DNA of 53,815 bases, taken from assembly GCA_027028505.1 (NCBI GenBank), contig JALVJE010000229.1:1-53815 (forward strand), written 5' to 3'. The translations under genes were made by a program, and so were the position numbers. The notes beneath the pieces were generated by a model that saw nothing but the letters and a program-made list of their open reading frames with translations, made no database searches and had not been told where the DNA came from. Position 1 is the stretch's first letter; each line of letters opens with the position of its first letter. Positions 16,587 to 25,437 of the stretch are shown here, piece by piece. Origin of the DNA: Bacteroidales bacterium (GTDB taxonomy: Bacteria; Bacteroidota; Bacteroidia; Bacteroidales; VadinHA17).

Positions 16587-17784
16587 TTCTGCGTCGTTTA
16601 GTGGTGTTGACCAGGGAGGCCCTTTCAAACTTTATGGTTGGATCGAAGAGATAACGATAGGTAGTGAGGGTCTTGTCCACAGTAGCCCCGATCTGTTCCA
16701 GCACTTTCATCATAGGCGGGTTATAGTCTGCGATCCAGTTCATTTCCAGCTCCTTGTACCGGAAGCTCTCGGAGTAGGCAACCTTGGAGAATTCGTGGAT
16801 CATAGCGGCTTCCACCCCTTTGCCCCGGTGCTCCGGCACCACACCGAACAGGATGCCTGTGGCCTTGTTGATCACTTTTTTTACGTCCTTGTACCAGACA
16901 AAACGCAGTTTGTTGAAAAAATGCATTTTTCCGTTCATGTGTTTCAGGATCTGGTTGATCTCCGGGATCATCAGGTAAAAGGAGATAGGCTCGCCCTTGT
17001 AATAGCCGAACCACAGCAGTTTTACGTCGAGTATAGGTTTTAAGGTTTTGTATAAGACCTTTGCTTGGGCGGCACTCATGGGTGGAACGCCGGGAAAGCG
17101 GGCCCAGGCTTTGTTAAAGACTGTCCGTACCATCTCGGCCAGCTCCGGTAGTTTTTCCCGGGGCAGGTATCCGAACGAATAATCAGGGTTGTTCAGCAGA
17201 CGCATGGCCCTTTCCAGCATGGCCGGCTGCAGGGCTCCTTTTTCAATGGTACGGTGGTAGATCAGTTGATTAAAATAGTTTTTAAAGCCATAGGCTTCGA
17301 ACAATTCTTTATAATAAGGAGGGTTGTAATTGACGCCATACCCAGGCTCGGTGAATCCGTCCACCAGCAGGCCCCAGAAACGGTCCCGCTCACCGAAGTT
17401 GATGGGGCCGTCCATGGCCTTCATCCCGCGGGCTTCCAGCCACTCCCGGCAGAGGTCAAAGAGCCTGAAGGCCACCTCCCGGTCGTTGATGCTCTCGAAG
17501 AACCCCATCCCTCCCACAGGGTATTCATATTTTTTGGCAGTATGTTCGTTGATGAAGGCTGCCACACGGCCCACGGTTTTTCCCTGATCGTTCCGCAAGA
17601 TCCAGCGGATCGCTTCACCATGACGGAAAAACTTGTTCTTCGAGGGATCAAAGACATCCCGTATATCCTGGTCCAGCGGACGTATCCAGTTCGGATCGTT
17701 CCTGTAGATCTTCAGAGGAAGATGAAGGAATTCCTTCTCTGTAGCAGCGTCTTTTACTTCTATCACGGTCAGCGCATCAGACAT
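16570..17784 (-). CDS. GNAT-fold acyltransferase-like protein, ~400 aa Bacteroidota type
   Basis: A 404-aa cytoplasmic protein with an N-terminal segment LPLKIYRNDPNWIRPLDQD and two GNAT-like halves. The C-terminal half has the acetyl-CoA loop GILFGVVPEHRGKGVEAAMI and then ELEMNWIADYNPPMMKVLEQIGA. This long GNAT-like family is widespread in Bacteroidota and uncharacterised as far as I know. The start overlaps no other gene, and the metK terminator lies 57 bp upstream, so it begins its own unit with the HAD gene. Acceptor unknown. Confidence 0.8.
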   Translation of the reverse strand: MSDALTVIEVKDAATEKEFLHLPLKIYRNDPNWIRPLDQDIRDVFDPSKNKFFRHGEAIRWILRNDQGKTVGRVAAFINEHTAKKYEYPVGGMGFFESINDREVAFRLFDLCREWLEARGMKAMDGPINFGERDRFWGLLVDGFTEPGYGVNYNPPYYKELFEAYGFKNYFNQLIYHRTIEKGALQPAMLERAMRLLNNPDYSFGYLPREKLPELAEMVRTVFNKAWARFPGVPPMSAAQAKVLYKTLKPILDVKLLWFGYYKGEPISFYLMIPEINQILKHMNGKMHFFNKLRFVWYKDVKKVINKATGILFGVVPEHRGKGVEAAMIHEFSKVAYSESFRYKELEMNWIADYNPPMMKVLEQIGATVDKTLTTYRYLFDPTIKFERASLVNTTKRRRNEKRS

Positions 17785-17840
17785 GGGATCAGATATTAAG
17801 TAATACTGTTCTGGTCATGCTCCGGCAGGCTCCAAAAAAA

Positions 17841-17862
17841 AGCACCGGTTTCATCCGGTGCT
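17841..17862 (-). terminator. Rho-independent terminator of metK
   Basis: Perfect 8-bp stem AGCACCGG / CCGGTGCT with a 6-nt loop, followed on the minus strand by eight T residues. It sits between metK and the GNAT gene and ends the metK transcript. Confidence 0.9.
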
Positions 17863-17916
17863 AAAAATAACGTTTTTGAAAAAGAGACAAAATCTTTTTC
17901 AGGAAATGGTTCTAAA

Positions 17917-19257
17917 TTACAACCCGAAGACCTCTTTCAGTCGATCCACATAGTCCAGCTTTTCCCAGGCAAAGAATTCCACCTTCTTGAAATGTTTCTC
18001 TTTGCCGTCCACCACGCGGGTGACCGTGTCCTGATGGGTGTTGTACTGTACTTCCACCTCTTCGGTATAAGGATCACGCCCGAAATGTCCGTAGGTGGAG
18101 GTAGCCCGGAAGACGGGGTTTTTCAGCCCGAAACGTTTCACGATCGCATAGGGTCGCAGGTCGAAGGCCTCTTTGACCTTCTCGGCGATCTCTCCGTCGG
18201 TGAGGGTTTTCCCGCTGCCATCTTTCACCCGTGCTGTTCCGTATGTGTTCACGAATACTCCTACGGGCTCTGCGATGCCGATGGCATAGGCCAGTTGCAC
18301 CAGTACCTCGTCGGCGATGCCGGCGGCTACCATGTTCTTGGCAATATGCCGTGCGGCATACGCGGCCGAACGGTCCACTTTTGAAGAGTCCTTGCCGGAG
18401 AAGGCCCCGCCGCCGTGGGCCCCTTTGCCTCCGTATGTGTCGACGATGATCTTGCGGCCGGTGAGGCCGGTGTCGCCATGCGGGCCCCCGATGACGAATT
18501 TTCCTGTGGGGTTGACGATCAGCCGGTAGCCGTCTTCAAAAAGATGCCTGATCCTCTCGGGGCATTTTTTTCTCACCCTGGGGATAAGATACGTTTCGAT
18601 ATCTTCTTTGATCTTATCCTGCATGGCTTTCTGGGCGGTCTCTTCCGCTTCACGGGAGCTGTCTTTGGGGATGACGAACTCATCATGCTGGGTGGAGATC
18701 AGCAGCGTGTCGATGCGGATGGGTGTGCCGTTGTCATCATACTCGATGGTCACCTGCGACTTGGAATCGGGACGCAAATAGGTCATGTGTTTACCCTCCT
18801 TGCGGATAGCAGACAGTTCGCGCAACAGCAGATGGGCTACCTCCAGCGCCATGGGCATGTAATTGTCCATGTCGCGGTTGGCATAACCGAACATCATCCC
18901 CTGGTCGCCGGCGCCCTGATCCTCTTCATTCTCACGCTCCACACCCTGATTGATGTCTGGGCTCTGCTCGTGGATGGCAGAGATGATCCCGCAGGAATCG
19001 GCGTCAAAACGGTACTCGGCTTTGGTATAGCCGATGTCGCGGATCACCTCCCTGACCACATTTTGGATATTGACCCACGCCTCGGTCTTTACCTCGCCGC
19101 CACAGACCACAAGCCCCGTGGTCACCAGCGTCTCACATGCCACCTTCGACTCGGGGTCCTGACGCAAAAATTCATCCAGCAAAGCATCGGAGATCTGATC
19201 GGCGATCTTGTCGGGATGTCCTTCCGAAACGGATTCGGATGTAAATAAATAAGGCAT
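17917..19257 (-). CDS. metK: S-adenosylmethionine synthetase
   Basis: Makes SAM from methionine and ATP. At 446 aa it is longer than the E. coli enzyme (384 aa) owing to insertions, as usual in Bacteroidota. Seen: [24 protein letters not shown] (ATP-binding His and Asp), [33 protein letters not shown] and [23 protein letters not shown] purine-rich AGAGGAGAAG precedes the ATG. It is monocistronic, with its own leader and terminator. It supplies SAM that the metX riboswitch further along would sense. Confidence 0.98.
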   Translation of the reverse strand: MPYLFTSESVSEGHPDKIADQISDALLDEFLRQDPESKVACETLVTTGLVVCGGEVKTEAWVNIQNVVREVIRDIGYTKAEYRFDADSCGIISAIHEQSPDINQGVERENEEDQGAGDQGMMFGYANRDMDNYMPMALEVAHLLLRELSAIRKEGKHMTYLRPDSKSQVTIEYDDNGTPIRIDTLLISTQHDEFVIPKDSSREAEETAQKAMQDKIKEDIETYLIPRVRKKCPERIRHLFEDGYRLIVNPTGKFVIGGPHGDTGLTGRKIIVDTYGGKGAHGGGAFSGKDSSKVDRSAAYAARHIAKNMVAAGIADEVLVQLAYAIGIAEPVGVFVNTYGTARVKDGSGKTLTDGEIAEKVKEAFDLRPYAIVKRFGLKNPVFRATSTYGHFGRDPYTEEVEVQYNTHQDTVTRVVDGKEKHFKKVEFFAWEKLDYVDRLKEVFGL

Positions 19258-19289
19258 GACTTCTCCTCTTTTAGGGTTAAAATGTTTCG

Positions 19290-19369
19290 GGAAAGGGTGG
19301 CTGGAGCGACAGGAGGGAATACTGTTTTAGCATTTTTTTCCGTGGTTGCAATCAGCCAAATCTTTCCAC
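19290..19369 (-). ncRNA. Candidate SAM-sensing leader RNA of metK (SAM-II-like)
   Basis: On the minus strand GTGGAAAG (19369-19362) can pair with CTTTCC (19295-19290), and GGCTG (19357-19353) with CAGCC (19303-19299), enclosing an unpaired-looking core. The core reads CTGATTGCAACC, a run of A, then TGCTAAAACAG. CTGATT...AACC followed by GCTAAAA is the hallmark order of SAM-II class riboswitches, and long-loop SAM-II variants are reported from Bacteroidota (from memory). The element starts just after a near-consensus -7 box (TTCCTTTG). The class assignment is inference; a conserved structured leader is likely. Confidence 0.6.
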
Positions 19370-19434
19370 AGGGTCACAAAGGAAATATAAAATGAGGAGA
19401 TTACAAAATTTTAAAGGAAGTTGATAAGTTAGTG

Positions 19435-19550
19435 AGACTGTGATTTTATGAGACGGAGTCGAAATGAAATCACAAAGTCGAACTCCTGTCTGCCCTGCCT
19501 GCCGGCAGGCAGGCGACAGGCAGGAATCCCGGCTTGCCGGGGTTGATAAG
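19435..19550. repeat. Palindromic repeats in the metK-gldA gap
   Basis: Two elements without coding potential. At 19435-19481, GACTgTGATTT pairs with AAATCACaAAGTC across a GC-rich loop. At 19494-19513 lies a perfect 20-bp palindrome CCTGCCTGCCGGCAGGCAGG, followed by a second, broken copy. The inner 12 bp of that palindrome recur at 25843 and 52341, each time next to a two-hairpin module. Confidence 0.7.
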
Positions 19551-19552
19551 TT

Positions 19553-19663
19553 AACCACAAACCACGAACTACAAATCCCGAAATTGTCGAAATCTTTGAT
19601 TTCGTTACAATTTCGAGGATCCTCGCAGTTCCAACGGGATCGAAGCTCCCGGGAACTGCGGGA
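19553..19663. repeat. Heptamer array plus two-hairpin module A
   Basis: 19553-19580 is four 7-bp units (AACCACA, AACCACG, AACTACA, AATCCCG). The module spans 19576-19663: outer TCCCG, hairpin 1 (AAATTGT...ACAATTT, with an inner GAAATC/GATTTC stem), core CGAGGATCCTCG at 19614-19625, hairpin 2 (CAGTTCC...GGAACTG), outer CGGGA. Heptamer-like words resume after it (ACCACTA, ACCACCT). Confidence 0.75.
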
Positions 19664-19686
19664 CCACTAACCACCTCCCCGGTCGA

Positions 19687-20598
19687 TCATTCAGTAGTAA
19701 GCTCCCGGAACACTTCCTCGAGGCTGCGGCCGGCGAGGGCCAGATTTTTCAGGGTGAGGCCCTGTTCCACGGCCAGGCGGAAGATCTCTTCGCGGATATC
19801 TGTATCGCAGGTGAGGACCCAGGCATGCCCACCGGCGGGGGACACCTCTTTGACATGCTCCAGGTTCCTGAGGAGCTTGTCAGGTACCGCTTCCACAAAC
19901 TCGGTGTGGATGGTACAGAGGCTCTGCTGTTCCCGCAGGTTGACCAGCGACTGCTCGGTCTCGTCGGCGATGATCCTGCCCTTATGGATGATGATCACCC
20001 GGTCGCACACTGCCTCCACCTCCTGCATGATGTGGGTGGAGAGCAGCACCGTCTTTTCGCGGCCCAGCGACCTGATGAGCTCGCGGATCTCTACGATCTG
20101 GTTGGGGTCAAGGCCGGAGGTGGGCTCGTCGAGAATGAGGATGTCGGGATCGTGCAGTAGTGCCTGGGCCAGCCCCACCCGCTGCCGGTATCCTTTCGAG
20201 AGCGAACCGATCTGCTTGTGCTGCTCCGGGCCCAGCCCCGTCAGGCCGATGATCTCTTCCACCCTTTTCTTTTTCTCCCGCCCCAGCTTGTAGATCCCGC
20301 CTACGTAACTCAGGTACTCCCGTACATACATCTCCTGGTACAGGGGGTTGTGTTCGGGAAGGTAGCCGATCATCTTCCGTACCTCCAGCAGGTTGTTGCG
20401 TACCTCCAGACCATTGACCAGCACCTCCCCGGAAGAAGGGGGAAGAAAACCCGTGATGATCTTCATCATGGTAGACTTGCCGGCTCCGTTGGGTCCCAGA
20501 AAACCGGTGACATGCCCCTTCTCCACGGAAAAGGAGACCCGGTCCAGAGCTTTCTGCTCACCGTACCATTTTGTTATGTTCCTTGCGGTTATTGACAT
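19687..20598 (-). CDS. gldA: GldA-like ABC transporter ATP-binding protein
   Basis: A 303-aa ATPase with Walker A GPNGAGKST (35-43), Q-loop LPEHNPLYQ, signature LSKGYRQRVGLAQAL and Walker B ILILDEPTSGLDPNQ. After the ~220-residue ATPase comes a C-terminal domain ending in LEEVFRELT. Length and sequence are those of GldA, which pairs with GldF/GldG in gliding Bacteroidota but also occurs in non-gliding members, where the role is open. No permease gene is adjacent. ABC ATPase is certain; the gldA name is probable. Confidence 0.85.
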   Translation of the reverse strand: MSITARNITKWYGEQKALDRVSFSVEKGHVTGFLGPNGAGKSTMMKIITGFLPPSSGEVLVNGLEVRNNLLEVRKMIGYLPEHNPLYQEMYVREYLSYVGGIYKLGREKKKRVEEIIGLTGLGPEQHKQIGSLSKGYRQRVGLAQALLHDPDILILDEPTSGLDPNQIVEIRELIRSLGREKTVLLSTHIMQEVEAVCDRVIIIHKGRIIADETEQSLVNLREQQSLCTIHTEFVEAVPDKLLRNLEHVKEVSPAGGHAWVLTCDTDIREEIFRLAVEQGLTLKNLALAGRSLEEVFRELTTE

Positions 20599-20957
20599 GG
20601 AAAGGTGCTTGAGATCCTTGATCGTTCAGCAATGAAAAGCGCTTGCGATTTTCAATTGCTGATTTTGGGTTTAAAGTTAATAAATAATTGAAGGAAAAGC
20701 CCTGTTTTTCCCTCTTGCGGATATACCCGGGAATCCATCCACTATGATCAAAAAAACTTGTCCTTTCATGCAACAAAAGGGAGGTTTTTTCGTCATATAA
20801 ATGAAAGCAGTAGGTTTTGCGGGTTTATGAATAGGTTAACACCAAAAGGGAACTGAAAGGTTCCCTTTTCTTTTTTGTATTTTTATGCCGGCGTAGGGGA
20901 AGAGAAGGGTGGATATTTGAAAGGACGGATAACTGTAATCTCATAAAACCGGATGTT
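20599..20957. other. 359-bp gap between gldA and putP
   Basis: Divergent promoter region. On the plus strand a 9-residue mini-ORF (20801-20830) is followed by a strong terminator (20844-20869). A near-consensus -7 box (GATATTTG, ~20913-20920) lies after the terminator and could serve putP. On the minus strand a weak TAACTTTA could serve gldA. No longer open frame or repeat was seen. Confidence 0.5.
20844..20869 (+). terminator. Orphan rho-independent terminator upstream of putP
   Basis: Perfect 10-bp stem AAAAGGGAAC / GTTCCCTTTT with a 6-nt loop, followed by CTTTTTTG on the plus strand. No annotated plus-strand gene precedes it, so it either ends a small RNA made in the gap or acts as an attenuator in a long putP leader. 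Confidence 0.7.
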
Positions 20958-22403
20958 ATGAGTTTCACTTTACTGGGTTTTCTCATTTATCTGTTGCTGG
21001 TCCTGCTGGTAGGTTTTATAACCTATCATTCCAACAAGTCCCATGAAGATTTTTTCATTGCGGGCCGCAAGCTCAACCCCTGGGTGGTTGCATTTTCCGA
21101 GCGGGCCTCGGGCGAATCGGCCTGGTTGCTGGTAGGGTTGCCGGGAGCGGCCCTGGCGGCCGGATTCCTGCATGTGTGGACGGCCCTGGGGTGTGTGCTC
21201 GGCATTATTTTCTACTGGTTCGTGATCGCCAAAGATCTGCGGGTGCAGTCGGAGAATTTCGGGGCCATCACCCTGCCCAACTTTTTTTCGGAAAAACTGG
21301 GCGAAGGCGGAAATATGATCCGTCTTTTCTCCTCGCTCATCATCGTTTTCTTTTTCACCTTTTATCTGGCGGCCCAGTTCAATGGCGCCGGCAAGGTGTT
21401 ATTCGTCACTTTTGGTATCCCGCAGTTCTGGGGTATCGTCCTGGGGGCCGTTGTGATCATCTTCTACACCATGATGGGCGGATTTTTTGCCGTAGCCTGG
21501 ACCGACTTCATCCAGGGGATCATCATGATCGGCACGCTGGTGATCCTGCCGGTGATCGGGCTGATCGAGATCGGTGAGACGGGTCACTCTCTGCGGGAGG
21601 CTGTTCATCTCGCCGGGCCTCACTATGCCAGCCTCACAGGAGGAGCCACGGGGCTGGCAGCCGTGAGCGTGGTGATCGGAGGTCTCAGCTGGTTCTTCGG
21701 ATATATGGGGCAGCCGCATCTGCTCACCCGGTTCATGGCCATAAAGGACAGTGAAAAGATCAAAGTGAGCCGCCGCATAGCCATCGCCTGGGCCATACCG
21801 GCCTTTACAGGCGCGTTCCTCATCGGACTGGTGGGCCTGGCCATGTTCGGCGAAGGGCATTTCCAGGATGTCGAGCAGGTAATGCCGGCACTGGCCAACG
21901 ACTTCCTGCCGGCCTGGCTGGCAGGGATCTTTATCTCCGGTGCCATCGCCGCCATGATGTCCACTGCCGACAGCCAGCTGCTGGTCATCACCTCGTCGGT
22001 GATAGAGGACTTTTATCACCAGACCCTCAAAAAAGACCTCTCCAACCGGAAAATGCTCTTCCTCAGCCGTGTGATCACGGTGGCCGTGGGACTTCTTGCC
22101 TTTGTCATTGCCGTCACCTCCACCAAGCTGGTGTTCGGACTGGTATCCTATGCCTGGTCAGGCCTGGGGGCATCCTTCGGACCGGCGTTACTGTTGTTGC
22201 TGAAATGGAAGAAAACCAACTGGCAGGGCGTGCTGGCCGGGATGATCACCGGAACGTTCACCACTATCATCTGGTCGGAGATCACCGTACTCGACCAGGC
22301 GGTATCCGTACGCTTCGTCTCTTTTGTCCTGGCCTTCCTGGCCATCATCGTCGTGAGCCTGGCTACCGGAAAGAAAAATAAATCTTTGGTCCGGAACCCA
22401 TGA
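20958..22403 (+). CDS. putP: PutP-like sodium:solute symporter
   Basis: A 481-aa inner-membrane transporter of the SSS family with 12-13 membrane helices. It follows E. coli PutP closely: DFFIAGRKLNPWVVAFSERA, WLLVGLPGAALAAGF, ALTLPNF-like ITLPNFFSE, FFAVAWTDFIQG, GYMGQPHLLTRFMA and IAAMMSTADSQLLV. L-proline or a related amino acid is the expected substrate. Where E. coli PutP has the Na+ ligand Asp55, this protein has Gly52 with Glu53 beside it. Its stop overlaps the next gene by 4 bp (ATGA), so the two are translationally coupled. Confidence 0.9.
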   Translation: MSFTLLGFLIYLLLVLLVGFITYHSNKSHEDFFIAGRKLNPWVVAFSERASGESAWLLVGLPGAALAAGFLHVWTALGCVLGIIFYWFVIAKDLRVQSENFGAITLPNFFSEKLGEGGNMIRLFSSLIIVFFFTFYLAAQFNGAGKVLFVTFGIPQFWGIVLGAVVIIFYTMMGGFFAVAWTDFIQGIIMIGTLVILPVIGLIEIGETGHSLREAVHLAGPHYASLTGGATGLAAVSVVIGGLSWFFGYMGQPHLLTRFMAIKDSEKIKVSRRIAIAWAIPAFTGAFLIGLVGLAMFGEGHFQDVEQVMPALANDFLPAWLAGIFISGAIAAMMSTADSQLLVITSSVIEDFYHQTLKKDLSNRKMLFLSRVITVAVGLLAFVIAVTSTKLVFGLVSYAWSGLGASFGPALLLLLKWKKTNWQGVLAGMITGTFTTIIWSEITVLDQAVSVRFVSFVLAFLAIIVVSLATGKKNKSLVRNP

Positions 22404-25306
22404 AAAAAGTCGCATACATCTTAACCTTGCTGCTGTTGGTACCTGTCACAGGCCGGGGCCAGAACTGGAAAGCCCTGAAGCAGCAGTTGCTGGACAAGGC
22501 GAAGAAAGAGGCCGTTCACATTGCCAAAAGGAGCGCAAAGGTGCTGGAGGATTCCCTGCGTGCCCGCATTGTCCGGTGGAGTGAGTCGTATGATCCGGCC
22601 GAACTGAACTATGCCGTCTCTTTCAGTGACAATTCCGGTTTCTACGAGGCCGAGGACAAATTTGAGACCTACAAGCGCTCGATCATCGGCTTTGCCGCCC
22701 GGCCGGGGACGGTGGACGAGAAGATCGATGACCGGCTGGAAAAAATGGACCCGGACGACTACAACCGCACGGGCGAGCTGTTGTATGCCACGGGGCATTA
22801 CCAGGGGGCACAGAACGCTTTTCTCACGGCCCTCCTTTTGTTGCAAAAGGAGGGAAAGGAAAATACGGAGAAATATGCCCTGGTACAGAGCAACCTGGGA
22901 TTGCTTTTCCAGACCACCGGCCGGTATTATGAGGCGGAAGAGATGAACAGCCGCGCCCTGGACCTCCGGGAAGAGCTGAAAGATCCCGGCCCCCTGGGAG
23001 CTTCCTGCAATAACATGGGCGTGCTGTACAAGGAGACAGCGCGTTATGCCGCTGCCGACAGCCTGCTGAACAAAGCCCTGACTCTGACTGCCGGCTCCCG
23101 GGGGAAGAACTCGACCGCCTATGCCGTGATCCTGAACAACCTGGCGGTGCTCAACCAGCAACTGGGGAAATATGAGAAAGCGGAAAAACTGATGGACCAG
23201 GCCCTGGCAGTGGCGCAGGAGAACATCGGAAGTAAGTCGCCCAATTTCGTCCGGATGAAGGTCAACCTGGCCATGCTGTACGAGGCTCAGGGGAAAAGGG
23301 AGGAGGCCGAGAAGATCTTCCTGGAGGCCATGGCTGTCAAGAGAAGGCGGCTCGGGGCGAAACATCCCGACTATGCGGTCATGGAACAGAACCTGGCCGG
23401 GCTATACCTGGCCAACGGGCAGTATGACAAGGTGGAGGACCTCCTGAAAAGCGCCCTGAAGATCTTTGACAAAAAATTCGGCACCTCCCATCCCTCTTAT
23501 GCCGGGGCGCTGGCCGACCTGGGACGGTACCATCTGTTTATGGAACAGCCGGAGAAAGCCCGTCCCGAGATCGACAAGGCATACGCTGTTCTGGAGGAGA
23601 GCCTGCCGGAACACCATCCGCGGCTGGCCGCCCTGCAGGAGGCCCGGGCCATCCTGGAATGGGAAGAAGGGAATTACGAAAAGGCTTTTGAAGGGTACCG
23701 AAACGTCCTGGATGAGTACATTGCCCAGATCGACCGGTATTTCCCGGCGCTCAGCGAATACGGACAGGCTGCTTTCTGGCATACGGTCAGCCCCCGTTTC
23801 GAGCGCTTTTTCAACTTCTCCCTCGAAGCCGGGGATAAAGTGCCGGAGATGCCGGTGGCGTTCTACAATTACCGCATTGCCACCAAAGCCTTGCTGCTCA
23901 ATACCTCCAGCCGTATGCGCAACAGCATCCTGCAGGGGACTGACAAAGAACTGAAAGACCTGTACAGCCGGTGGCTGGACATGAAACAGTACCTGGGGAC
24001 GGTCTATTCGATGACCAATGAAGAGATACAAAAGAACGGCATCAACGTAGATTCGCTGGAAAATGTGACCGAAAACCTGGAGAAAAAGCTGGCAGCCCGC
24101 TCCGGACTCTTCGGCAAAGGCGGGGAAAAAGAGAAGGCCGGTTTTTCGCAGGTACGGCAGAGCCTTGGTGCCGGCGAGGCAGTGGTGGAGCTCGTCCGCC
24201 TGACGGGCTATGATCATTACCGCCGCGATACTACGGTCCGTTACCTGGCCCTGGTGGTGACGAAAGACCGGGACAGGCCGCTGATCGTACCCATACCCGG
24301 AGGCAATGACCTGGAAAGGGAGAAGATCGCCGGCTACCGGCAGGCCATGCAGCAGGCGCGGAAGAAAGTGCCTTTTGCGGATGTTTTCTGGACACCGGTG
24401 GAGGACAGGGTGGGGGACAGGCAGGTCCTTTATATTTCGCCTGACGGCATATACAATTTCGTCAATATCAACACCCTGCAGTTCGATGACGGCTCTTTTG
24501 TCATGGACAAACATGAGATCTCCTATCTGACCAATACGCGGGATATCCTGACCCTGAAACAAAAAAATGCGAAAAGCAGCCGGCATACGGCCGTTCTCGC
24601 CGGCAACCCGCAGTATGACCTGGGACTGGACTGGGACCGGATGAAAGAGATGCCTCTGCCGGCGCTGCCCGCTACGGAGACCGAGGTGAAAAAGGTGAAC
24701 GGTATCCTGAAGACTCATGGCTGGAAGACCACCCTTTACCTGCAGAAGGAGGCGACGGAAGAGCACATACGCCACGTGCGCCGGCCGGAGCTGCTGCACC
24801 TGGCCACCCACGGCTATTTCCTGCCCGATATCCCGCCCTCCACGGAAAAGATCTTCGGCATCGAGCCGCAAAGGGCCGTGGCCAACCCCCTGCTGCGCTC
24901 AGGCCTTTTGTTCACCGGTGCCGACAGGACGATACAGAACCTCGACTCCCTCTCCGCGGAGGGACAGGATGACGGCATCCTCAATGCTTACGAAGCTTCG
25001 ATGATGGACCTGTCCGGAACGGACATGGTGGTGCTAAGCGCCTGTGAGACCGGTCTGGGCGAGGTGCGCAACGGCGAAGGTGTGTACGGTCTGCAGCGCT
25101 CCTTCCAGCTGGCCGGCGCCACCTCGGTGATGATCTCCCTGTGGCAGGTGAGCGATGAGGTGACACAGAAGCTGATGAGCCTTTTCTACAACTACTGGCT
25201 GCAGAGCGGCGACAAACAAAAAGCCTTCCTCCAGGCCCAACGCGCCATCAAGAAAGAATACCCCGCTCCTTTTTTTTGGGGTGCGTTTATTCTGGTAAAT
25301 AAGTAA
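22400..25306 (+). CDS. Secreted TPR-CHAT domain protein
   Basis: A 968-aa protein. A signal peptide (MKKVAYILTLLLLVPVTGRG) sends it to the periplasm or outside. Residues ~130-470 are consecutive TPR repeats (units like LYKETARYAAADSLLNKAL, LNQQLGKYEKAEKLMDQAL). A helical linker follows, then a C-terminal CHAT domain, a caspase-related peptidase fold. The catalytic dyad is visible: His804 in LHLATHGYF and Cys882 in VVLSACETGLGEV, then GVYGLQRSFQLAGATSVMISLWQVSD. CHAT proteases act in cell-death and defence complexes, but the export signal argues against a cytoplasmic effector here. It is coupled to a PutP-like transporter, which is unusual. Target unknown. Confidence 0.93.
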   Translation: MKKVAYILTLLLLVPVTGRGQNWKALKQQLLDKAKKEAVHIAKRSAKVLEDSLRARIVRWSESYDPAELNYAVSFSDNSGFYEAEDKFETYKRSIIGFAARPGTVDEKIDDRLEKMDPDDYNRTGELLYATGHYQGAQNAFLTALLLLQKEGKENTEKYALVQSNLGLLFQTTGRYYEAEEMNSRALDLREELKDPGPLGASCNNMGVLYKETARYAAADSLLNKALTLTAGSRGKNSTAYAVILNNLAVLNQQLGKYEKAEKLMDQALAVAQENIGSKSPNFVRMKVNLAMLYEAQGKREEAEKIFLEAMAVKRRRLGAKHPDYAVMEQNLAGLYLANGQYDKVEDLLKSALKIFDKKFGTSHPSYAGALADLGRYHLFMEQPEKARPEIDKAYAVLEESLPEHHPRLAALQEARAILEWEEGNYEKAFEGYRNVLDEYIAQIDRYFPALSEYGQAAFWHTVSPRFERFFNFSLEAGDKVPEMPVAFYNYRIATKALLLNTSSRMRNSILQGTDKELKDLYSRWLDMKQYLGTVYSMTNEEIQKNGINVDSLENVTENLEKKLAARSGLFGKGGEKEKAGFSQVRQSLGAGEAVVELVRLTGYDHYRRDTTVRYLALVVTKDRDRPLIVPIPGGNDLEREKIAGYRQAMQQARKKVPFADVFWTPVEDRVGDRQVLYISPDGIYNFVNINTLQFDDGSFVMDKHEISYLTNTRDILTLKQKNAKSSRHTAVLAGNPQYDLGLDWDRMKEMPLPALPATETEVKKVNGILKTHGWKTTLYLQKEATEEHIRHVRRPELLHLATHGYFLPDIPPSTEKIFGIEPQRAVANPLLRSGLLFTGADRTIQNLDSLSAEGQDDGILNAYEASMMDLSGTDMVVLSACETGLGEVRNGEGVYGLQRSFQLAGATSVMISLWQVSDEVTQKLMSLFYNYWLQSGDKQKAFLQAQRAIKKEYPAPFFWGAFILVNK

Positions 25307-25332
25307 AGACCGGGAGGGTGAAGTACTTGGAG

Positions 25333-25404
25333 TCCCGAAAAATCAAAGATTTTTCGAGGATCCTCGAAAAACTACGCAAATCTTAGATTTGCTGTTTTTC
25401 GGGA
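25333..25404. repeat. Two-hairpin module B
   Basis: Outer TCCCG (25333-25337), hairpin 1 AAAAATC/GATTTTT, core CGAGGATCCTCG (25355-25366), hairpin 2 AAAAAC...GTTTTT with an inner GCAAATC/GATTTGC stem, outer CGGGA (25400-25404). Same architecture as modules A, C and D with unrelated stem sequences. It begins 27 bp after the CHAT stop codon. Confidence 0.75.
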
Positions 25405-25437
25405 TGCCTAAAGTTAAAAATTGGTAGCTAAGGACTC

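Noticed and set aside
23402..24871. 489-codon minus-strand frame inside the CHAT gene
   Set aside because: Antisense shadow; the TPR units and CHAT dyad are on the plus strand.
22400..25306. Craspase-like (CRISPR-associated) TPR-CHAT effector
   Set aside because: It has an export signal, there is no Cas7-11 or other CRISPR gene, and it is coupled to a transporter.
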